Of a stretch of DNA of 64,000 bases, positions 45,956 through 55,320 are shown piece by piece. Within the stretch, counting starts at the first letter, position 1; each line of letters starts with the position of its first letter. Under the pieces are notes generated by a model. The model did not search any database, was not told the DNA's origin, and was given only the letters and a program-made list of their open reading frames with translations. A program made the translations under genes and the position numbers. Source of the DNA: Herpetosiphon giganteus (GTDB lineage: Bacteria > Chloroflexota > Chloroflexia > Chloroflexales > Herpetosiphonaceae); NCBI RefSeq assembly GCF_016907925.1, contig NZ_JAFBCZ010000003.1, positions 62,001 to 126,000 on the forward strand, read 5' to 3'.

Positions 45956-46546
45956 ATGCAGCCAATTAATACATTTCAGGCCAAAGCAGTGGCCTTGCCA
46001 ATTGAAAATATCGACACCGACCAGATCATTCCGGCGCGCTATTTGAAAGTTACCGATAAAAATGGTTTGGGGGAAGCGCTGTTTACCGATTGGCGCGGCG
46101 AGCCAGATTTTGTGCTCAACCAACCGTATGCTCAAGGCGCTGGCGTGCTTATTGCAGGCCATAACTTTGGCTGTGGCTCCTCGCGCGAGCATGCGCCGTG
46201 GGCGTTGCAAGGCTTTGGCTTCCAAGCAGTCATCAGCACCTATTTTGCTGATATTTTCAAAGGTAACGCCTTGAAAAACGGCTTGTTGCCAATCGTGGTT
46301 GATGCCGCAACCTTGGCCCGACTGACTGAGCAATGCTTAGCCAATCAAACTATCGACGTGAGCGTCGACCTTGCCAACCAACAAGTGCATGTCGCTGGCG
46401 AAACTATTAGTTTTCCAATTGATGCCTTCTCCAAACATTGCTTATTGCATGGAGTCGACCAATTAGGCTATATTCAAGCCCAAGAAGCTGCAATCCAAGC
46501 CTACGAAACCAGCCATGCCGCCCGCGTCAATACGGTTGGAGTTTAA
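45956..46546 (+). CDS. leuD: 3-isopropylmalate dehydratase, small subunit
   Basis: The 196-residue swivelling domain has [13 protein letters not shown], the substrate loop [17 protein letters not shown] and a [14 protein letters not shown] segment. It forms the heterodimer with LeuC. It is separated from leuC by the inverted repeat rather than by direct coupling. Confidence 0.95.
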   Translation: MQPINTFQAKAVALPIENIDTDQIIPARYLKVTDKNGLGEALFTDWRGEPDFVLNQPYAQGAGVLIAGHNFGCGSSREHAPWALQGFGFQAVISTYFADIFKGNALKNGLLPIVVDAATLARLTEQCLANQTIDVSVDLANQQVHVAGETISFPIDAFSKHCLLHGVDQLGYIQAQEAAIQAYETSHAARVNTVGV

Positions 46547-46555
46547 CAATTTATT

Positions 46556-46642
46556 GAAACCACGAAGAGCACGAAGAACGCGAAAGTAGAGTTTTAAACA
46601 TGTGGGAATCAGGGAATCCTTCTGGTGATTTCCTGATTCTGT
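46556..46642. other. Repeat unit and hairpin after leuD
   Basis: The CACGAAGAGCACGAAG unit (46556-46585) is followed by a hairpin (gaatcaggga 46606-46615 with tttcctgattc ending 46639). A tgttatattt tail follows, so it might work as a terminator. Confidence 0.5.
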
Positions 46643-46730
46643 TATATTTGCTGTACTCTACAGCTCTACATGGTTAATGGTGAAGTATTTACTCCACCGC
46701 TTGTTGGTTAACTTAGCAAGGAGTGTTTTG

Positions 46731-47804
46731 ATGCAAGCAACAATTGCCTTATTACCTGGCGATGGCATCGGCCCCGAAGTCGTTGCCGAAGGGGTCGAGG
46801 TGCTCAAGGCCGTGGCTGAACGCTATGGCCATACTTTTACATTCAGCGAAGGCTTAATCGGTGGCTGTGCGATCGATGCCCATGGTACCGCCTTGCCAGA
46901 AGCCACCGTCGAAATTTGTAAAGCTGCCGATGCAGTGCTGCTTGGCGCAGTTGGCGGCCCGAAATGGGATGATCCCAAGGCCAAAGTTCGGCCAGAACAA
47001 GGCTTGTTGGGCATTCGCAAAACCTTGGGCTTGTACGCCAATTTACGCCCCGTTGCGGTAACCCCAGCCTTGGCCAGTCGCTCGCCCTTGCGCCCCGATT
47101 TGGTCGAAGGTGTCGATATGTTGGTGGTGCGCGAATTAACTGGCGGAATTTACTTCGGCGATAAAACCAGCTTCTACATTCGCCCCGACGAAGAGCAAGC
47201 AATCGATACCTGCGTCTACACGACCAGCGAAATCGAGCGCGTAGTGCGGCGGGCTTGCGAATTAGCCCGTGGTCGGCGTGGCAAAGTGACCTCGGTCGAC
47301 AAAGCCAATGTGCTAGAAACCTCGCGCTTATGGCGGCGGGTGGCTAGCCGCGTGGTGGCCGAAGAATTCCCCGATATTGAGCTTGAGCATATTTTGGTTG
47401 ATGCTTGCGCGATGCACTTATTGCGCCGCCCAGCAGATTTCGATGTGATTGTGACTGAAAATATGTTCGGCGATATTCTGACCGACGAGGCTTCGATGTT
47501 GGCTGGCTCGTTGGGCTTGTTGCCATCTGCTTCGCTGGGCAAGGGCAAAGCTGGCTTGTACGAGCCAATTCACGGCAGCGCTCCCGATATTGCGGGCAAA
47601 GGCGTGGCCAATCCATTGGCAACCATTTTGAGCGTGGCCTTGCTGTTGCGTTATTCCTTGGGCTTGAATGCAGAGGCTGAGGCAGTTGAAAAAGCTGTTT
47701 ACGCGACGATCGATGCAGGCATTTTGACTGGCGATTTGGCTCCTGCTGGCCAAGCTCGCTCAACCAAAGAAGTTGGCGCTGCTGTTTTGGAGCGCTTGGG
47801 CTAG
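46731..47804 (+). CDS. leuB: 3-isopropylmalate dehydrogenase
   Basis: 357 residues from ATG 46731 with AAGGAG at 46719-46724; an in-frame extension to 46677 is unlikely. Motifs are [11 protein letters not shown] (NAD binding), [27 protein letters not shown] and GLLPSASLG. It oxidises 3-isopropylmalate, and probably 3-methylmalate in the citramalate route. It is the last gene of the cluster. Confidence 0.96.
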   Translation: MQATIALLPGDGIGPEVVAEGVEVLKAVAERYGHTFTFSEGLIGGCAIDAHGTALPEATVEICKAADAVLLGAVGGPKWDDPKAKVRPEQGLLGIRKTLGLYANLRPVAVTPALASRSPLRPDLVEGVDMLVVRELTGGIYFGDKTSFYIRPDEEQAIDTCVYTTSEIERVVRRACELARGRRGKVTSVDKANVLETSRLWRRVASRVVAEEFPDIELEHILVDACAMHLLRRPADFDVIVTENMFGDILTDEASMLAGSLGLLPSASLGKGKAGLYEPIHGSAPDIAGKGVANPLATILSVALLLRYSLGLNAEAEAVEKAVYATIDAGILTGDLAPAGQARSTKEVGAAVLERLG

Positions 47805-47813
47805 ATATTCATT

Positions 47814-47855
47814 ACGCCCCGAGTTCAATGGCGAGCAAGGGGCGTTTGTATTTTA
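47814..47855. terminator. Terminator between convergent leuB and glycosyltransferase gene
   Basis: acgcccc (47814-47820) pairs with ggggcgt (47839-47845) around a long loop; a T-rich tail follows on the + strand. Confidence 0.55.
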
Positions 47856-49007
47856 GGATTGCAGCCCCAGTAATTCGTATAACCCCAAAACCCCCAAACC
47901 AGTGCCTTCCCAAGTAAATTTAGCTGCTTGGCGTGGGCCTGCCTCAGCTAAAGCTTGGCAAAATTCCGGCTCGGTTAATACTTTTTGTAAGGCCGCCGTC
48001 AGCGCCGCCGTATCGTGGGGATCGACCAGCAAGGCCGCATTGCCAGCAATTTCGGGCAAGCTCGAGATGGTCGAGGTAATCACTGGCGTTCCACAGGCTT
48101 GGGCTTCGACAATCGGCACGCCAAAGCCTTCGTAGAGCGAAGGATAAACCATGGCCGTTGCACCACTGTAAAGCTTGGGCAAATCGCTGTCGCTGACAAA
48201 ATCCAAAAAGATGACAGATTGAGCGAGGCCATAGCGTTGGACTGCCGCATAAATTGGCTCGGCCAACCAACCACGCTTGCCGCCAATCACCAAGGGCTGG
48301 GTGCGCAATTCGGCAGGCAATTTACCAAAGGCTTCGATCAAACGCTCGACATTTTTGCGTGGTTGCACCGTGCCTACATTTAATAGATAGCGCTCGGGCA
48401 AGCCAAGCCGCTGGCGCATTTCAGCAATTTCTGCCTCAGGCCGCGGGTAAAAATCGCTGCCACTGCCCGAATAAACTATGGTTGATTTATCTGGCGCAGT
48501 GCCAAGCAAGCGCTCCATATCGGCCTTGGTTGCTCGCGAATTAACGTGAATATGGTCGGCGCGGCGAATATTGCGCGGCACAACTCCACCCAAATAGCGG
48601 CGCAATTCTGGCGGCGCAGTTTCGGGGTGGATGATATAGGCAAAATCGTGAATCGAGAGCAGGGTTTTGGCGGCGGTTGGCGGCAGCACAAAATCGGTGC
48701 CATGGACCACATCAACCGCGCCAACAATCCTTTCAACCGCCAAGGGCAACCGCAAACGTTGCCAAAGAATCGTCAGCAAGCGCTCAGTAATCGGAATTGG
48801 CCGCGGCTGAATATTGGGCAAACGCCGTTGAAGCTCATGCAAGGCCTGCATCTGAGCACTGTTAGGGTCAAGCCCACGCGCTGCATACCACAACGAAAAG
48901 CGATGTTGCGGTGCTGCCTGCGAGGCAACTTGGGTTATTTCACGCACAAAACGGCCAATTCCACCGCCTTGACGCACTGCTGCATTGTAATCAATTGCTA
49001 TGTGCAT
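47853..49007 (-). CDS. GT4-family glycosyltransferase
   Basis: 384 residues with the GT-B architecture. The N-terminus has YNAAVRQGGGIGRFVREITQ. The C-terminal donor half begins at LLNVGTVQPRKNVERLIEAF and holds AMVYPSLYEGFGVPIVEAQACGTPVI (E-x7-E site). GT4 mannosyl- or galactosyl-transferases of surface-polysaccharide loci look like this; the sugar is not readable. It is separated from the downstream operon by a 289-bp repeat gap, so it may be independently transcribed. Confidence 0.9.
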   Translation of the reverse strand: MHIAIDYNAAVRQGGGIGRFVREITQVASQAAPQHRFSLWYAARGLDPNSAQMQALHELQRRLPNIQPRPIPITERLLTILWQRLRLPLAVERIVGAVDVVHGTDFVLPPTAAKTLLSIHDFAYIIHPETAPPELRRYLGGVVPRNIRRADHIHVNSRATKADMERLLGTAPDKSTIVYSGSGSDFYPRPEAEIAEMRQRLGLPERYLLNVGTVQPRKNVERLIEAFGKLPAELRTQPLVIGGKRGWLAEPIYAAVQRYGLAQSVIFLDFVSDSDLPKLYSGATAMVYPSLYEGFGVPIVEAQACGTPVITSTISSLPEIAGNAALLVDPHDTAALTAALQKVLTEPEFCQALAEAGPRQAAKFTWEGTGLGVLGLYELLGLQS

Positions 49008-49296
49008 AAGTTAAGAGCATAGAACATAGAGCATAGAGCATAATCAGTTTGAATAAGAATTTGTGTCCCCTCACCCCCAGCCCCTCTCCCACTGGACGCG
49101 GGCGAGGGGAGTTGGTTGGGTGGTCTGAGCATCGGCGTTAAAACTTCATCCCTCATCACTCTGACTTTTGATTTTTGCCTTTTGACTTTTCCTCATCCTT
49201 CGGGTCTCTGCGCCTCTGCGTTAAAACTTCATCCCTCATCACTCTGACTTTTGATTTTTGCCTTTTGACTTTCCCTCATCCCTCATAATTCATCCT
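49008..49296. repeat. Dense repeat block with a 55-bp perfect tandem duplication
   Basis: The block starts with catagagcatagagcata runs near 49020-49042, then a CCCTCACCCCCAG module (49067-49112). A 55-bp unit at 49135-49189 is repeated perfectly at 49218-49272. No gene is seen. Confidence 0.85.
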
Positions 49297-49770
49297 TCAG
49301 TTCGCTGCTGCCAAGGTTTGGCTAATTTGCTCAAGGTGCAATTCGCCGTGACGGGCATAGTAGCGCGCAATCTGCTCAAGCGTTACTTCGCCATTTTCTG
49401 GGTGCCATGCAGTGCGTTCAAAACTGGCGAGATCAAGCGAGTTGACTAAGGTTGCGGCGCGTTCTTGCAGGCCCTGCAAAATCAGCAACGATGGCTCGAT
49501 TGAGCCAATGCTATCGGCGGTCGTCACCCAGGTATCTTGCTCGAACGGCTTGAGGGTTGGATGCTCTTCCAACAGCAACAATTTCATCCGAATAAACAAA
49601 TTCATCTGCGCATCAGCAAGATGATGAATATTTTGGGCAACTGTCCATTCGTTCGCCAGATAAGGCGTATTTAATTGCTCAAGGTTCAAACGATCGACCA
49701 ACGCATGCAACTGGGCTGGCAAATGCAAAATCGTTGCTACAAGTGCATCGCGTTCGGTAGCAGTTAACAT
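49297..49770 (-). CDS. DinB/YfiT-like putative metal-dependent protein
   Basis: The 157-residue four-helix-bundle protein has the DinB-type layout: a conserved HHLADAQMNLFIR helix (His pair near residue 49) and ARHGELHLEQI (His near residues 139 and 143), typical metal ligands of DinB/YfiT enzymes. That family includes thiol transferases and hydrolases. Seven bp separate it from the gene upstream, so it ends the polysaccharide operon. Confidence 0.85.
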   Translation of the reverse strand: MLTATERDALVATILHLPAQLHALVDRLNLEQLNTPYLANEWTVAQNIHHLADAQMNLFIRMKLLLLEEHPTLKPFEQDTWVTTADSIGSIEPSLLILQGLQERAATLVNSLDLASFERTAWHPENGEVTLEQIARYYARHGELHLEQISQTLAAAN

Positions 49771-49777
49771 GGATGGC

Positions 49778-50938
49778 TCACTTTCGTTTGCTGAAGAGAT
49801 ACAACACTAAGCCCAAAATCACGATGCTCCAATAGTTGATGATGCGATCGAGGAAGGCGACGGCGGTGCTGGTGGTTTGGCCCACATCAAACAACATCAT
49901 CACGCCAGCAATCCCAACTTCGACCAAGCCCAAGCCACCAGGCAAGGCTGGCACGGCGGTTAGCAACGAGCTAGCCAAGGCCACAAAAATAATTGCTGAT
50001 AACGATAAGCCTAAGCCGCCCATCGCTTCAATCACAAAAAATAATCGCATCGACTCGCCTAGCCAAACGACGATCGTCAACAGCAACAGAACCGGCAAGC
50101 GCGAAGGCCGGAACGATGAGAGCGTGCCTTCCTCGAAGCGGGCATAGAAATCATGAAAGCGTTTTGGCAAGGCACGGCGAATCAACGGGCTAAGATAGCG
50201 CATCGACATCAAGCCAATTACCAACAAAATTGTCAAAACGATGCCAATGATAAAGAGCCGTTCTGTCCAGCTATTGAGATGGCCGCGAAAAACCAACAAG
50301 CCCGAAACCACCAGCATGCCAAACAGCACAATCATATCGACGATGCGCTCGGCGAAAATCGTGCCCAGCGTGCGTGAGAACGAAGCATCGCCGTTTTTCT
50401 TGACCAAATAGCCGCGATAGGCATCGCCTAATTTGGCTGGCACAACACAGTTGGCAAACCACGAAAGCCCAATAAACTCGCTGAGCGGCCCAACTCCGGC
50501 CCAACGCTTGCGAGCTTGCGGGCTATCAACCTCGAAGCCAGCGCTGCGCAAAATAATTCGCCATCGTAAGGCGCGCACTGGAAAAAGACCATAAAAAACA
50601 AGAAAGCCAGCAGCATACAGCCAAGGATTGGTTTGGCCGATTTGCCGCCACATATCGGCCAAGTTAATATCGGCGCGCCAAAAAGCAAAGCCAAGAATCG
50701 CAAAGGCAATCCCAAACGAGGCCAATGATTTAATGTTCAGAAATTTATCGCGCAGCGAAAAACCGCTTGAACGAACATCGGCCAAATCTTCGGGCATTTG
50801 ATCAGCAGCTAAAGGTGCTGCTTCAGCCGCCTGTTCAACCAACTGCTCAAGCGCTTCGGTTTCAGCAGGGCGCGGTAAGCCTTGGTCGGTTTGCTCAGGG
50901 CGTAAACTCGGCGTATTAGCGTGAGATTGCGATTTCAT
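49778..50938 (-). CDS. Flippase-like membrane protein (UPF0104/LPG-synthase transmembrane domain)
   Basis: 386 residues: a cytoplasmic, Gln/Glu/Ala-rich head (about 75 residues), then about seven to eight helices. The hallmark P-A-L-P-G-G-L-G-L-V-E is near the C-terminal third, preceded by the conserved region LSWFANCVVPAKLGDAYRGYLVKKN. Proteins of this fold flip or modify lipids. There is no soluble lysyl-transferase domain, so it is not a full MprF. The genomic setting suggests transport of a polysaccharide lipid intermediate. Confidence 0.88.
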   Translation of the reverse strand: MKSQSHANTPSLRPEQTDQGLPRPAETEALEQLVEQAAEAAPLAADQMPEDLADVRSSGFSLRDKFLNIKSLASFGIAFAILGFAFWRADINLADMWRQIGQTNPWLYAAGFLVFYGLFPVRALRWRIILRSAGFEVDSPQARKRWAGVGPLSEFIGLSWFANCVVPAKLGDAYRGYLVKKNGDASFSRTLGTIFAERIVDMIVLFGMLVVSGLLVFRGHLNSWTERLFIIGIVLTILLVIGLMSMRYLSPLIRRALPKRFHDFYARFEEGTLSSFRPSRLPVLLLLTIVVWLGESMRLFFVIEAMGGLGLSLSAIIFVALASSLLTAVPALPGGLGLVEVGIAGVMMLFDVGQTTSTAVAFLDRIINYWSIVILGLVLYLFSKRK

Positions 50939-50990
50939 AATGATCCAATTGTGTATAACACTAGGCCAAATGCCAGCATCGGCGAACGAT

Positions 50991-51944
50991 CTAGCAATCG
51001 TACTCGCTTTTGTACCAATCCCAATAGCGCTCTAGGCCATCCTCAATATCGGTGGTTGGCTTCCAACCGAGCAATTGTTGCGCCTTGCTGGTATCGGCAA
51101 AGGTAATTGGCGGGTCGGCAGAGGATAAGGGCTTGGCTTCGATAATTGCTTCAATGCCAGTAATTGCTTGCAGCGTATCAATAAAGCTGCGCAGCATCAC
51201 CGGGGTTGAGTTGCCAAGATTAAAAATATCAAAAGCCCGATCGCTATCGAGCACCGCAATCACCCCCGAAACAATATCGTCAACGTAGGTCCAATCGCGG
51301 TAGACATCAACCCCGCCATTGTAAAGCACAATTGGTTCTCGCTTGCGCATGGCCTCAACAAAAATCGTCGGGGTCATGTCGGGGCGGCCTTTCGGGCCAT
51401 AGACCGTGAAGAAACGCACCACGCGGGTGGGAATTTGAGTTTGATAATGGAAGGTGTAGGCCAGTAATTCGGCGGCTTTTTTGGTGGCCGCATACGGCGA
51501 TAAGGGCTGATCGGTGGCTAAAGCTTCGTGCCATGGCGTTGGCGCAAGCCCATACACCGACGACGTTGAGGCCTGCACAAAGGCTTGAATGCCATATTTA
51601 ATCGCTGCCTGCCAGACGTTAACCGAGCCTTCAACATTAACTGCGCTATACAACGCCGGGTGTTGCAACGAATAACGCGGATTGGCCATGCCCGCCAAAT
51701 GGGCTACATGGCTTGGGCGATGTTGCTCAAACAAAGCCAATAAGCTGGCTGGATCGCGCAAATCGCCTTCCCAAAGCACAAAATTGGGGTGCTTGAGCAA
51801 ATCGGCCACGTTGCGCCGTTTGCGTTCGGGGCTGTAATAGTCATTGAAATTATCGAATGCAATGACACGTTCGCCACGCTGCAACAGTGTTTCGCACAAA
51901 TGCGAGCCAATAAAACCCGCACCACCCGTTACTAAATATGTCAT
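50991..51944 (-). CDS. NAD-dependent UDP-sugar epimerase, likely UDP-glucuronate 4-epimerase
   Basis: 317 residues from ATG 51944; the longer ORF start overlaps the ligase. GGAGFIGSHLCE binds NAD. The catalytic pair is in SPYAATK. RFFTVYGPKGRPDMTP is typical of GAE-type UDP-glucuronate 4-epimerases, which give UDP-galacturonate. Its start overlaps the stop of the ligase gene by four bases (ATGA), so the two are translationally coupled. Confidence 0.85.
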   Translation of the reverse strand: MTYLVTGGAGFIGSHLCETLLQRGERVIAFDNFNDYYSPERKRRNVADLLKHPNFVLWEGDLRDPASLLALFEQHRPSHVAHLAGMANPRYSLQHPALYSAVNVEGSVNVWQAAIKYGIQAFVQASTSSVYGLAPTPWHEALATDQPLSPYAATKKAAELLAYTFHYQTQIPTRVVRFFTVYGPKGRPDMTPTIFVEAMRKREPIVLYNGGVDVYRDWTYVDDIVSGVIAVLDSDRAFDIFNLGNSTPVMLRSFIDTLQAITGIEAIIEAKPLSSADPPITFADTSKAQQLLGWKPTTDIEDGLERYWDWYKSEYDC

Positions 51945-53419
51945 GCACGCCACCCTTGGCGCTGTGTCAGAACCACACATAAGGCCCACACCGCGCTCAA
52001 ATGAATTCCAAAATTCAACACATGGAGATTATCAAAAATGTTGTGCAACTGAATGGCGGTTATGATACCACAGCAGCCAATCGCTACCATCTGCCAAACC
52101 GTGCCGCGCGTCGCTTGAATTGCCAAATAGGCTTGGCGATAGACTGCCGCAATCAGCACCAAATAGGCCAGCAAACCCAACAAACCAGCTTCTGCCGCAA
52201 TATGAATGTAGTAGTTGTGCGAGTGGCCTTGCGATTCCGACCAGTGGCCAACAAAAAACTCAGGATAAGCCCGATTGAAGTTGTCGGGGCCAACGCCTAG
52301 CACTGGATTGGCCAGAAACATATTTGCCCCAGCTTGCCAATGGGCCATGCGTTCGACGACCGCAAAATTTTCATCGGTTACGGTTACGCGGCCTGCATCA
52401 AAAATGCGTAGATTGTTGGTTAGGCTGCTAATTCGCTCGCTAATGACCGCCGGAAATAGCTCTGGCTGGCTGATAACTGCCAACAGCATCACAGCGCCAA
52501 GCCCAATTAATGGTAAGGCTCGTCGCCGATCAACTGCCAGCAGCATCACCGCCAGCGCACCCATGATCCCAATCCAAGCGCCGCGCGAAAAACTCACGCC
52601 AATTGCCGCCAGAATAATCAGGCTTGCACCGCCGCTCAAGGCCGCGCCCAGCAAATAGTGCCAGCGTTGGCGTTGCTGCCACCAAAACCAGAGCAAACCC
52701 AAGGCCACGCTCAAGGTTAAGGGCCACATCAACTCTAAAAAGCCAGCAAAGGTGTTGGGTTTGCCAATTGTGCCATAGGCGCGCACAGTCTCGCCAATCG
52801 CAAACGGGCCAGCACCCAGCCGATATTGCTGAATGCCAATCAGCGCTTCGATTACGCCAACCGTGAACATCACCGCAATCAGGCCAATTGCTCGCTTAGG
52901 CGTGGTAATCGTGGCAACCGTCACCACAAAGGCCAGAAAAGCCATAAACCAACGCACCACTTGCTTCAAGGCATCAACCGCGTTGTATTCGGTTAGGCCT
53001 GCCGAGAGCAACAGCGCCATCAAAAACAGGCTCCATGGCACCAGCAAGGTTGTATCGATGATGATTTTGCGCTGCGCCATGCCATATAAGAGCCACGCCC
53101 CCAGCGCCATGATGCCAATCACATGAGTTGCGGTCAGGCCAAGCGGAAAGCTCAGCAACTCTTGAATCATGACGGTGGCAACAGTTAAGCTCAAACCCAG
53201 CGCTGGCTGAATCAGCATGCCAACCAACAACATGCCACAAATAATTAATGTTGCTGCTTGGGCAAATGGCAGCAGGCTGATGATGGCCACTCCTGCCAGC
53301 CCCAAGCCTGCCAACAGCCAATCTAATGGCTGGATGGAGCGCAAAGTTAATGCTCGACGCTGCATGGCGATGCGTGGCTCCTCTCTAAAGCTCATGGGTA
53401 TGCCAAAATCCCGAGCCAT
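51941..53419 (-). CDS. O-antigen ligase/polymerase-like membrane protein
   Basis: 492 residues with ten or more predicted helices. The Wzy/WaaL hallmark region is present: SFSRGAWIGIMGALAVMLL, and the periplasmic loop with GVGPDNFNRAYPEFF and SHNYYIHIAAEAGLLGLL. It polymerises or ligates glycan chains on the outside of the membrane. The start is uncertain: ATG 53419 is used, but 53395 or 53365 (the latter after AGGAG) are possible. It lies 41 bp after the decarboxylase gene. Confidence 0.88.
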   Translation of the reverse strand: MARDFGIPMSFREEPRIAMQRRALTLRSIQPLDWLLAGLGLAGVAIISLLPFAQAATLIICGMLLVGMLIQPALGLSLTVATVMIQELLSFPLGLTATHVIGIMALGAWLLYGMAQRKIIIDTTLLVPWSLFLMALLLSAGLTEYNAVDALKQVVRWFMAFLAFVVTVATITTPKRAIGLIAVMFTVGVIEALIGIQQYRLGAGPFAIGETVRAYGTIGKPNTFAGFLELMWPLTLSVALGLLWFWWQQRQRWHYLLGAALSGGASLIILAAIGVSFSRGAWIGIMGALAVMLLAVDRRRALPLIGLGAVMLLAVISQPELFPAVISERISSLTNNLRIFDAGRVTVTDENFAVVERMAHWQAGANMFLANPVLGVGPDNFNRAYPEFFVGHWSESQGHSHNYYIHIAAEAGLLGLLAYLVLIAAVYRQAYLAIQATRGTVWQMVAIGCCGIITAIQLHNIFDNLHVLNFGIHLSAVWALCVVLTQRQGWRA

Positions 53420-53460
53420 CCACGCCGATGCTCAGGACGCTTGCTAGGCGAAACTTGGGC

Positions 53461-54417
53461 TTATTGAATTTCGCCACGTTTGCGTAATTGCTCAGCAAAC
53501 CATGGAATTGTTTTTTCCAAGCCTGCTTGCAAGGTCACTTGTGGCTCCCAATCCAAGACCCGTTTGGCTTTGCTAATATCTGGCTGGCGATTTTGCGGAT
53601 CATCCTTAATCCGCAGTTCGGGCTTGACAACTGTGCCAGCAGGATTGTTGGTAATCGCATTGACGATTTCGGCAAACTCGCGCATGTTGAACTCGTGGGG
53701 GTTGCCAATGTTAACTGGCTCGACCTCATCGGAGAGCAACAAACGATACACGCCTTCGACCAAATCGCCCACAAATTGGAACGAGCGGGTTTGCAAGCCA
53801 TCGCCGTAGAGGGTCAGCGGCTCGCCGCGCAAGGCTTGTTGAATGAAGTTTGGCACAACCCGCCCATCGGCCAAGCGCATGCGAGGGCCGTAGGTGTTGA
53901 AAATCCGCACAATCCGCGTTTGCACGCCGTGGTAGGTGTGGTAGGCCATGGTCATGGCTTCGGCAAAGCGCTTGGCTTCATCGTACACGCCGCGAGGCCC
54001 AATTGGGTTCACATGCCCCCAATAGGTTTCTGGTTGCGGGTGAACTTGCGGATCGCCATAGACTTCTGAGGTTGAGGCGATCAAGAAGCGTGCGCCTTTG
54101 GCTTTGGCCAACCCGAGGGCATTGTGGGTTCCCAAAGCCCCAACCTTAAGCGTTTGAATCGGCAGTTCAAGATAATCGATTGGCGAGGCTGGCGAGGCAA
54201 AGTGCAGGACTGCATCCAGCGGGCCGGGCAAGAAAATATAGTTGGTCACATCATGGCGAATAAATTGAAAATCGTCTTGACCAACTAAATCGGCAATATT
54301 TTCCGGATTGCCAGTGATGAAATTATCCATCCCAACAACCGAATGGCCTTCGGCAAGAAAACGCTCACACAAGTGTGAGCCTAAAAACCCTGCTGCTCCC
54401 GTGATCAACACGCGCAT
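53461..54417 (-). CDS. UDP-glucuronate decarboxylase (UDP-xylose synthase)
   Basis: 318 residues from ATG 54417, preceded by AAGGAG. Rossmann [12 protein letters not shown]; the UXS hallmarks are [18 protein letters not shown] and [17 protein letters not shown] (catalytic Tyr-x-x-x-Lys); the substrate region is [18 protein letters not shown]. It converts UDP-glucuronate to UDP-xylose. Usual homologues have CYDEGKR where this has VYDEAKR, a mild variation. It leads the polysaccharide operon. With the downstream 4-epimerase it points to xylose- and galacturonate-containing glycans. Confidence 0.92.
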   Translation of the reverse strand: MRVLITGAAGFLGSHLCERFLAEGHSVVGMDNFITGNPENIADLVGQDDFQFIRHDVTNYIFLPGPLDAVLHFASPASPIDYLELPIQTLKVGALGTHNALGLAKAKGARFLIASTSEVYGDPQVHPQPETYWGHVNPIGPRGVYDEAKRFAEAMTMAYHTYHGVQTRIVRIFNTYGPRMRLADGRVVPNFIQQALRGEPLTLYGDGLQTRSFQFVGDLVEGVYRLLLSDEVEPVNIGNPHEFNMREFAEIVNAITNNPAGTVVKPELRIKDDPQNRQPDISKAKRVLDWEPQVTLQAGLEKTIPWFAEQLRKRGEIQ

Positions 54418-54526
54418 CGTGAACTCCTTCAAACAGAATATCGGCGCAGAAGTCGCCCTATTCTAAACGCAGATTGCTTGGCTGAATATTAAGTATTTCT
54501 AAGCGTTGCTTCGACGAAGCATGTGC

Positions 54527-55165
54527 TTATTCATTGGCTGCCGATTCTGATTCTAGCTCAGGATCGGGGCGTTTTTTGCGCGCCAACAAACCGCGCCGTT
54601 TGAGGCGGGCACTTTCACTTTCTTTGCGATAATCGACCAGCTTGCTTTCTTCGGTCATGCGGTCGATAAACATAATTCCATCGAGGTGATCAAACTCGTG
54701 CTGCGCAATATGCCCAACTTTGTAATCTTCAGCGGGAATATGCCGCAAGCGTTGTTCGCGCCCTTTGAGATCGTAATATTTGATCGTGACCCATTTGTGG
54801 CGTGGCACTTTGGTGTAGCGGCCTGGCATGCTCAAGCAGCCTTCTTGCAGCATATGGGTTTCTTCGCTGGCCTTAACAATCTCTGGGTTAACCATCACAT
54901 ACAAAACCGCTGGCGCAATTTCGGTGCGCTCGCCAGTTTCTTCGTCTTCTTCATATTGGGCTGGCTCTTCGATTACCACCACGCGCCGCGAAACCCCAAC
55001 TTGGGGCGCGGCAATGCCCACGCCACGGGCCTCGCGCATGGTTTCGATCATATCATCAACCAAGCCTGCCAAGCTTTGGTCAAAACTGGTAATGCGCTTG
55101 GCCTTGGCTCGCAAGACCACTGCATCGGTTGGATCTTCTATCTGCAATACCCGTCGTACTGCCAT
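54527..55165 (-). CDS. def: Peptide deformylase
   Basis: The 212-residue enzyme has the three metal motifs GVGIAAPQVG (residues 48-57), EGCLSMPG (Cys110) and QHEFDHLDG (His156, Glu157, His160). It removes the formyl group from nascent proteins. There is an acidic insert (YEEDEETGERTE, residues 71-82) and a charged C-terminal tail of about 40 residues beyond the catalytic helix; tails of this kind are variable in the family. TAAGGAGG precedes the ATG. Confidence 0.96.
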   Translation of the reverse strand: MAVRRVLQIEDPTDAVVLRAKAKRITSFDQSLAGLVDDMIETMREARGVGIAAPQVGVSRRVVVIEEPAQYEEDEETGERTEIAPAVLYVMVNPEIVKASEETHMLQEGCLSMPGRYTKVPRHKWVTIKYYDLKGREQRLRHIPAEDYKVGHIAQHEFDHLDGIMFIDRMTEESKLVDYRKESESARLKRRGLLARKKRPDPELESESAANE

Positions 55166-55320
55166 GGGATAACCTCCTTATTGTTGCTAGCGTTCATTAT
55201 AGCACCCTCATTTCTTAATCTGATCTTTACATACTGATGAGTTGGGCTTGATATGTGGTGGCTAGACTAGCGGCTGTGTCCAGTTGAAGAATGGTGTGTT
55301 GCCAAGTTGGAGGGATTTCC

